A DNA stretch of 64,000 nucleotides from assembly GCF_019097595.1 (NCBI RefSeq), contig NC_080713.1, positions 7,887,699 to 7,951,698 on the forward strand, read 5' to 3'. A program made the position numbers and the translations under genes. Position 1 is the stretch's first letter; every line of letters begins with the position of its first letter. The notes under the pieces are model-generated. The model saw only the letters and a list, made by a program, of their open reading frames with translations, was not told where the DNA came from and did not search any database. The DNA comes from Hemibagrus wyckioides (lineage: Eukaryota; Chordata; Actinopteri; Siluriformes; Bagridae). Positions 58,255-64,000 of this stretch are shown piece after piece.

Positions 58255-58680
58255 ACAGGGAAAGAAAGAGAGAGAAAGAGAGAGCGAGGGAGAGTGAGAG
58301 AGAGAGAAGCATGGAGGGTGGGTTGTTTGCAGCGCTCACGTTGCACTCTGAGTGGTCTCTGATGACGAAGGACCTAGCTCAGCACCAATCTGGGTCCGTA
58401 ATCACGCCGATTTGTTAACTAAATGAATCGTATCCAGGCCAGCCTCTCAGGGGGGACATTTTTATAAGGAGAAACAGAAAAGCTGGCAGGAGGGGAAACG
58501 AGAAGCACCCAGCAGTTGCTTATTGATGGCGTGTGCTGCAGACTTCAGCTCGGATAGCCGCACTTCCTGTTCTGAAATCTGTAAACATCACAGCAGGAAC
58601 AGGTGGAAGGGCCGTGTCGGCTAAGGAGCACCCGTTATGAGAAAATCTGCCACTTCCAGGAAAGAAGTAGACGCTACAGA
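58255..58680. promoter_or_regulatory. GA tract and GC-rich unique block, candidate regulatory element
   Basis: A purine-rich run (58255-58308) leads into about 370 bp of GC-richer, repeat-free sequence with gttaactaaatgaatcg, ttcctgttctg (ETS-like) and caggaacaggtgg (E-box). No open frame of note. Confidence 0.28.
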
Positions 58681-59156
58681 CAGCCATACTTGCTCTTTAA
58701 TGTTACTGACATGACTATTCATCATTTCTAACATCCAGAATAAAACTATGAATCACTTTTGCTCAATTTTGAACAACTTATGGTAATACCATAAAATCAA
58801 GACAACACCATCCTTGATTCATTTTAAATAAGCAACATTGATACAGTAATAAAATGTTTTTCTTACTTTCTGACACAAAACTTTTCTGAAGGCGCTTTTG
58901 TTTCTGTTTATCTAATGGACATGGATTACTAAAAACATAGTAACATTAACAAGACCAAGATGGATCATTTGGGCCTAAAACTAAGGCCCCATGACTGCAT
59001 AAAACTGCATGGTCTTGAGTGTGCTGTTCCACATAAACCACAGCTATTTGCCAACGACCACAACCGTTAATTTATTAATGAAATGGCATGCCCCACATTT
59101 TAAGATTTTATAGTTAGAGTTATACTGTGGAATGTGAGAAGTTCCTGTTATCACTT

Positions 59157-59526
59157 ACACTGATCATCCATAACATTATGACCACCTGCACATCAACACA
59201 TAGACAAAACATTGCCCAAAGCATGACATTGCCTCTGCCAACTTGCCTTATTGCTACAGAATTGAGCACTGCAGACCGGGAACACCCCACGAGAGCTGCA
59301 GTTTTGGAGATGCTCTGATCCAGCAGCCATCAAAATTTGGCCCTTCATCAAACTTGCTCAAATCCTTACGCTTGCCCATTTTTTCTGCTTCTAACACATC
59401 AACTTTGAGGACAAAATGTTCACTTGCTGCCTAATATATCCCACCCACTAACAGGTGCCATGATGAGGAGAATCAGTTTTATTCTTGTCACCTGTCAGTG
59501 GTCATAATGTTATGGCTGATCAATGT
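59157..59526 (-). mobile_element. Tc1-derived family A copy 6
   Basis: Left end acactgatcatccataaca, right end gtcataatgttatggctgat. The minus strand carries part of the transposase start. An internal deletion with an unrelated-looking insert lies at 59190-59265 (caacacatagacaaaacatt ... attgctacagaatt). Confidence 0.8.
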
Positions 59527-59536
59527 ACATTATAGA

Positions 59537-59539
<3 letters not shown>

Positions 59540-59586
<47 letters not shown>
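59540..59586. repeat. (TC)n microsatellite
   Basis: About 23 CT units immediately after the family A element. Confidence 0.95.
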
Positions 59587-59589
<3 letters not shown>

Positions 59590-59780
59590 AGAAAACACAG
59601 CTTGTCATTTTTTTGTCCCCTGAAAAGAGAAAGTGTAACCTTCTCTGTCCTAAAGACTTTCCAGTGCTGGGAATCTTTGCAAAGCAGCAGAACTGTTATA
59701 AACTGTTACGAAGCACTGACACCTGAGGCTCCTTCTAGAAATGTTAAATAAATTTCTCCTAGAAAAACGCTTTACCACAT
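59590..59780. repeat. Unclassified dispersed repeat family X, copy 4
   Basis: cctaaagactttccagtgct, gcagcagaactgttataaac, gcactgacacctgaggctcc and aatgttaaataaatttctcc match copies 2 and 3 in order. Confidence 0.5.
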
Positions 59781-60450
59781 CAAAGTTCTTTTTTTGTGTT
59801 AACACATATTTGATTAAAATATTTGATTAATATTATTAATTAAGTCCCTCTCTTTGAGCTGAGAAAATGTTGTTTTGAAAGGTTAATGTATTAAGACAAG
59901 CACATTAGTTTTGATTATAAAAGCCAGATTTACTGTCCAAACTGTGCTGTTAAAGAAAAATAAAAAATAATGCATGCCCTGACTAGATTCAAGAATTCAC
60001 CTGTGCTGTGGTGTGTATTATTATAAGTGCTCATATGCTGCTATTTAAGTAGTAATATTTTTTAAATTTTTTTATTAGAATAAGTGTTTGCTGTTATGAG
60101 AATTGTGTTTATGGATTGTCCAGACTCCCTCTGGACAGTAAGTATAACCAACCACAAGATATCGGTCCAGAAGTCCAGCAGGAGGCTAGTGGATTTTGTT
60201 CAACCCTGCTGGTCTTCTCCTGTTCCCTAGCCAGTTCTGAGTGTTTTCCAGCCAAACATACTGTGTGCTTTAAGTGTGTGTTTGCCAATAAAAGATCAAG
60301 TATGTTGTTTTACAATGCGTCCTGGTCATGCTTCTTCCTTTTGACTCTACAATATTGTGGTGTTGAAATATAATCTGGTTTTAATGTTTGATGTGGCTGC
60401 ACCATCAATCACATATTTAACAAAAGCTGGAAGAGTTTTAGGGGCAGTGT
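59781..60450. other. Intergenic sequence, no gene seen
   Basis: Unique AT-rich sequence; the frame at 60116-60373 has no recognisable motif. Confidence 0.4.
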
Positions 60451-60452
60451 AG

Positions 60453-61110
60453 GAGGTGTGTCCTCTGTGTCTGTCATACTTAGTGAAGTTGTGGCTTTCT
60501 GTCTCTGTCAGTCTCAGTGAAGGAGGTGTGGTTTCTGTGTCTGTCATATTTAGTAAAGGAGGTGTGGCCTCTGTGTCTGTCATATTTAGTGAAGAAGGTG
60601 TTTCCTCTGTGTCTGTCATATTTAGTGAAATTGGTGTTTCCTCTGTGTCTGTCATATTTAGTGAAGGAGGTGTGGCCTCTGTGTCTGTCATATTTAGTGA
60701 AGGCGGTATGGCCTCTGTGTCTGCCATACTTAGTAAAGGAGGTGTGGCCTCTGTACCTGTCATACTTAGTGAAGGAGATGTGTCCTCTGTGCCTGTCATA
60801 CTTAGTGAAGGAGACGTGGCTTTTGTGACTGTAATTCTCAGTGAAGGAGGTGTGGCCTCTGTACCTGTCACTCACAGTGAAGGAGGTGTGGCCTCTGTGC
60901 CTGTCATACTTAGTGAAGGAGACGTGGCTTTTGTGACTGTAATACTCAGTGAAGGAGGTGTGGCTTCTGTGACTGTAATACTCAGTGAAGGAGGTGTGGC
61001 CTCTGTACCAGTGAAGCAGGTGTGGCCTCTGTTTCTGTCACTCTCAGTGAAAGAGGGGTGGCCTCTGTGCTTGTCAGTCTCAATGATGGAGGTGTGGCCT
61101 CTGTACCTAT
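60453..61110. repeat. 36-bp minisatellite open in several frames
   Basis: About 18 units of 36 bp with the consensus core ggaggtgtggcctctgt followed by tctgtcatatttagtgaa. As 36 is a multiple of 3 and the unit has no stop in several frames, long open frames arise on both strands: plus 60456-61187, 243 codons, repeating EGGVASVSVIFS; minus 60347-60871, repeating TDTEATPPSLNM; minus 60480-60875, repeating DRHRGHTSFTKY. These are repeat artefacts unless transcription is shown. Confidence 0.92.
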
Positions 61111-61189
61111 TATTCACAGTAAAAAGCTTGAAAAAAGAAAGAGAATGCAAGAGAATAATTATTAAAAATGCTCATTTTACATTTTAATA

Positions 61190-62050
61190 TTCTTTACTCT
61201 GTAACTCAGGCTTTGACAATAGCACAATAGCAATGCCAATAAAAGAGAGAGTAAAAAAAAAAGAGTGAGTCAGATCTCCTATAAAGCCACCACAACACTT
61301 AAAATACCACTGGTACTCATTATAGCCTAATGAGTAGATTACGCTGTCACCATTGATTTGATATAGAGTCTCTCTCTGACCCTTAGAGCACCGCCACACT
61401 TGCCTGGGCCATGGGTTTAAAACCTCCCCCTGATGAGCAAACCCTATCCAATCAAATCCGCACACACTGTCGCCTCGCTCCAGTAATTACACCACCCCAT
61501 TAACAATATGTCTACCTTTCCCGCTCAGTGCTTTTTCTTTCAGGTGCATAATCCTTCAAGATGTTACCTAAGGTCACTGAAGAGCCTCATTTTCACAGAG
61601 CTGCTCTCCAGGGCTGTCCTCAACCTGCTGAAAAGTAAAAGATATAGAATTAAAATGTAATAAGCTTAGCAGGTCTCAGAAATAATGGCATAAATCCCAT
61701 GCTGCCCTTCACTTGGATGGAAAGTGAATGTGTGTAATGCTCTAAAACCTGCAAATGGATCTCAGGTGTAGCATTTAAGAAGGAGCTTTGCTGCCACTGT
61801 TAAAATCACACTTTCTCTAATCTAAGCTGTAAAAAAAGTTGGCTAGGATAGACATTGTCAGAGTGGGAATACATTTATTTATTTATTTTTATTTTGCTTC
61901 TAAAACTTCTATCATGAAAATATGATGACTACCTTTTTGTTGTACTTGCTAATACTTAGCCTAAAGAAGGAGTTCATAATACTACATGATATCTACAGTA
62001 CATATCCTTCATGACACCTGACATAAACATATATAAACAGCCATAAAATG
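61190..62050. other. Intergenic sequence, no gene seen
   Basis: 61400-61440 (ccatgggtttaaaacctccc) may be a SINE scrap. Otherwise unique. Confidence 0.35.
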
Positions 62051-62051
62051 C

Positions 62052-62109
62052 TATCTATCTGTCTGTCTGTCTGTCTGTCTGTCCATCCGTCCCTCTGTCC
62101 GTCCGCCCC

Positions 62110-62174
<65 letters not shown>

Positions 62175-62232
62175 TTATCTATCTATCTGTCTGTCTGTCT
62201 GTCTGTCTGTGCGTCCATCCTTCCGTCTGTCC

Positions 62233-62316
<84 letters not shown>

Positions 62317-62339
62317 GTCTGTCTGTCTGTCTGTGCGTC
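62052..62339. repeat. Compound tetranucleotide array (TCTA)n/(TCTG)n
   Basis: About 290 bp in two blocks, each with TCTA units flanked by TCTG units and a short gtccatcc-type spacer. This looks like an internal duplication of a whole TCTG-TCTA block. Confidence 0.95.
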
Positions 62340-63410
62340 CATCTTTGTGACACTGCCACAAAATATATTCACAAGGAAAACTGTAAAAATATATATGTGA
62401 TGGCCCAGGAAAAATTAGAACAAATCAAAAAGACCAAAAATTGCTGACCAAATTTTGTTTGGAAGTAAATACTTTGATATTTCTACATTATAAAAATGAA
62501 ATATATACTGTAAAATCTAAACTATATTTTCCCCAAATGTTCCCCAAGGCTTCCCTCATAACCTTGCTTTGGCATCTGCTTGCAAACATCACGAGGAGTT
62601 TAAAGAGCCAGAATAAGCAACTACTTGCAGTTTGCTGAAATATATCTAAAACTTTTCTACCTTAAGGCTAGTGTATATTTTTTCATGAAAGTTTTTTGGA
62701 TACGTAAACAACATGTTGAAATGGATGTCATCCTGAAATCCTAATCAATTGTCTTTTGTACTGAGAAACATATCTTTAGGCTTAAAACAGAGAAGAGTAC
62801 TTACACACTCTGTACAGGTGACAGTAAACAAAGTCTTAAAACCTATTAAAACGCCATTAGGAACACAAACCTTAGGTAATATAACAGAGCTGACAGAATT
62901 AATCAGCAGTCATTTCCTCACCAATGTTAGCATGCACAGAGAACAGGTGATTGATGAGATAAGATGATTTATAAGTGAAATCTGTTATATAGTTTTTGCA
63001 CATATGTCCAAACCCAAGGACAAATTATAAACACTTTTTCAGACCTGGAAGCCCATACATTATTAAATGGAAATGGAAATCGGATACAGGTATTCAACAA
63101 AGATGCTGATAGTTCTGGATTTATATTAATAACCATACTATACTGAATAAATGATGCACTAGGATAAGGAAGCTCTTCCAGTTTATCTCTATGATAAGTG
63201 TGTAAACTTTCTTAGCAAAGAATATAAGTATCAAGGTACAGTATGTGGTTCAGATTTCTTTCTGCCTGCTTGTTTCTGAACAAATCTGTCCCATCTGTTC
63301 ATCTGTCACAGTCATGCATAAACACTGCTTGTGTGGGGGATTACATGTGAGAGCGTTTTAAGAAAGCTGAGCTCCAGGGCTCTAGGACAATCCCAGCTCT
63401 TGAGAACAGT
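62340..63410. other. AT-rich intergenic sequence
   Basis: No gene seen; small frames (62441-62638 and 62749-62967, plus) lack family motifs. Confidence 0.4.
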
Positions 63411-63784
63411 CTGAAATGTGGAGAGAATGCAAAAGTGGAAAGTTTCTGTTGTCGAGGATCTCGAATTGTCCCTCAGCAATCAAGAATCAGTGGGTTGTAT
63501 CAGAATCAGGGCTTGAACACTCAGCGCTTAGTGTCACTGGTGGTCAAAATGAAGACCCATTTGATTCTTTGAGTCTTGATGATGTCTGTCATGACGTGGC
63601 ATTGAGTATGTGCTTTAGGGATGCTTGCAAAAGTATGTGTGTGTGTGTCAGTGTTCCCTGCTGGTGCTTCCTGGTTCTTATTGTTTTCCTTAGTATACAA
63701 GAAAGTGTCTGTGGGTGGGTGGGTGAGTGGATGAAATTCTGTCAGCGCAGATCGTGGGACATTTTCTGTAGTGTTCAGCACAAA

Positions 63785-64000
63785 AGTCTAAAATCTTGCG
63801 ATATCCCTGAACAACTCTCTGATTTCCCCTTTGTCCATAGCATGCAACCTCAGGGTAACCATGGACAATCAACTGTCCTTGTCCTCCCATGTTGCTAATG
63901 TGACACTCTTATGTCAGTTTCTTCTGTACAACATCAGAAGAATTTTTATCCACACAGTATGCTCAGGTGCTTGTTCAATCTCTTGTCATTTCAAGACTGG
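63785..64000 (+). pseudogene. LINE reverse transcriptase relic, C-terminal part (runs off the window)
   Basis: Plus strand reads, with one frameshift, GVTMDNQLSLSSHVANVTL followed by CQFLLYNIRRI, the usual LGVTLDDQLSFSSHV...LYNIRRIRP block of CR1/L2-group LINEs, and then a decayed ...LVQSL-like stretch to the edge. The 160-codon frame at 63416-63898 overlaps only its first part, in another frame. Confidence 0.75.

Noticed and set aside
62048..62400. Leu/Ser/Ile/Tyr repeat proteins
   Set aside because: Translations of the TCTA/TCTG array.
63416..63898. 160-codon Cys-rich plus-strand gene
   Set aside because: Its second half overlaps the LINE relic in another frame and its middle crosses a TG tract; no signal peptide or domain recognised.

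Overview
The window is vertebrate nuclear DNA, almost certainly from a teleost fish and quite possibly a catfish-like otophysan. The reasons are one spliced vertebrate gene, a very high load of degenerate Tc1-like DNA transposons, tRNA-derived SINEs and CR1/L2-like and RTE-like LINE fragments of the kinds common in fish, and dense AT-rich microsatellites. Nothing bacterial, plasmid-borne or phage-like is present, and there are no operons, tRNA or rRNA genes, or CRISPR arrays.

The only gene that can be read in full is pex16 (peroxisomal membrane biogenesis factor PEX16), on the minus strand. Eleven coding exons run from the ATG at 17178 down to the stop at 7387. They join in frame with GT-AG introns to give 339 residues, close to the usual vertebrate length of about 336. 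A GC-rich 5' flank with two ETS-like sites (about 17179-17345) and a poly(A) signal at 7075-7080 complete the gene. Its introns hold Tc1-derived miniature elements, a roughly 390 bp TA array that grew inside a Tc1 relic, a 36-bp minisatellite, and a TG tract 9 nt from the exon 4 acceptor.

Layout: 1-7050 holds Tc1-derived elements, a family of diverged local duplications and microsatellites. 7055-17345 is pex16. 17346-28000 is SINEs, a nested SINE inside a Tc1 relic, and a 5'-truncated LINE with a 17-bp target-site duplication sitting inside an unclassified dispersed repeat. 28000-36000 is mostly unique sequence with several conserved-looking noncoding blocks. 36160-39290 is SINEs plus a roughly 390-bp direct repeat pair and a second LINE with a 13-bp target-site duplication. 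39290-52300 is largely unique and gene-free. It holds one isolated exon-like segment (46938-47055, minus) and a long repeat-free block rich in homeodomain-type motifs (about 50930-51790). 53440-54560 is a decayed LINE reverse transcriptase. 57128-57440 is a SINE. 60453-61110 is a 36-bp minisatellite open in several frames. 62052-62339 is a TCTA/TCTG array, and the window ends inside another LINE reverse-transcriptase fragment.

The 47 kb upstream of pex16 has no recognisable gene. It is best described as an intergenic or long-intron region that may carry regulatory elements. That reading rests on appearance only and needs alignment to other fish genomes.
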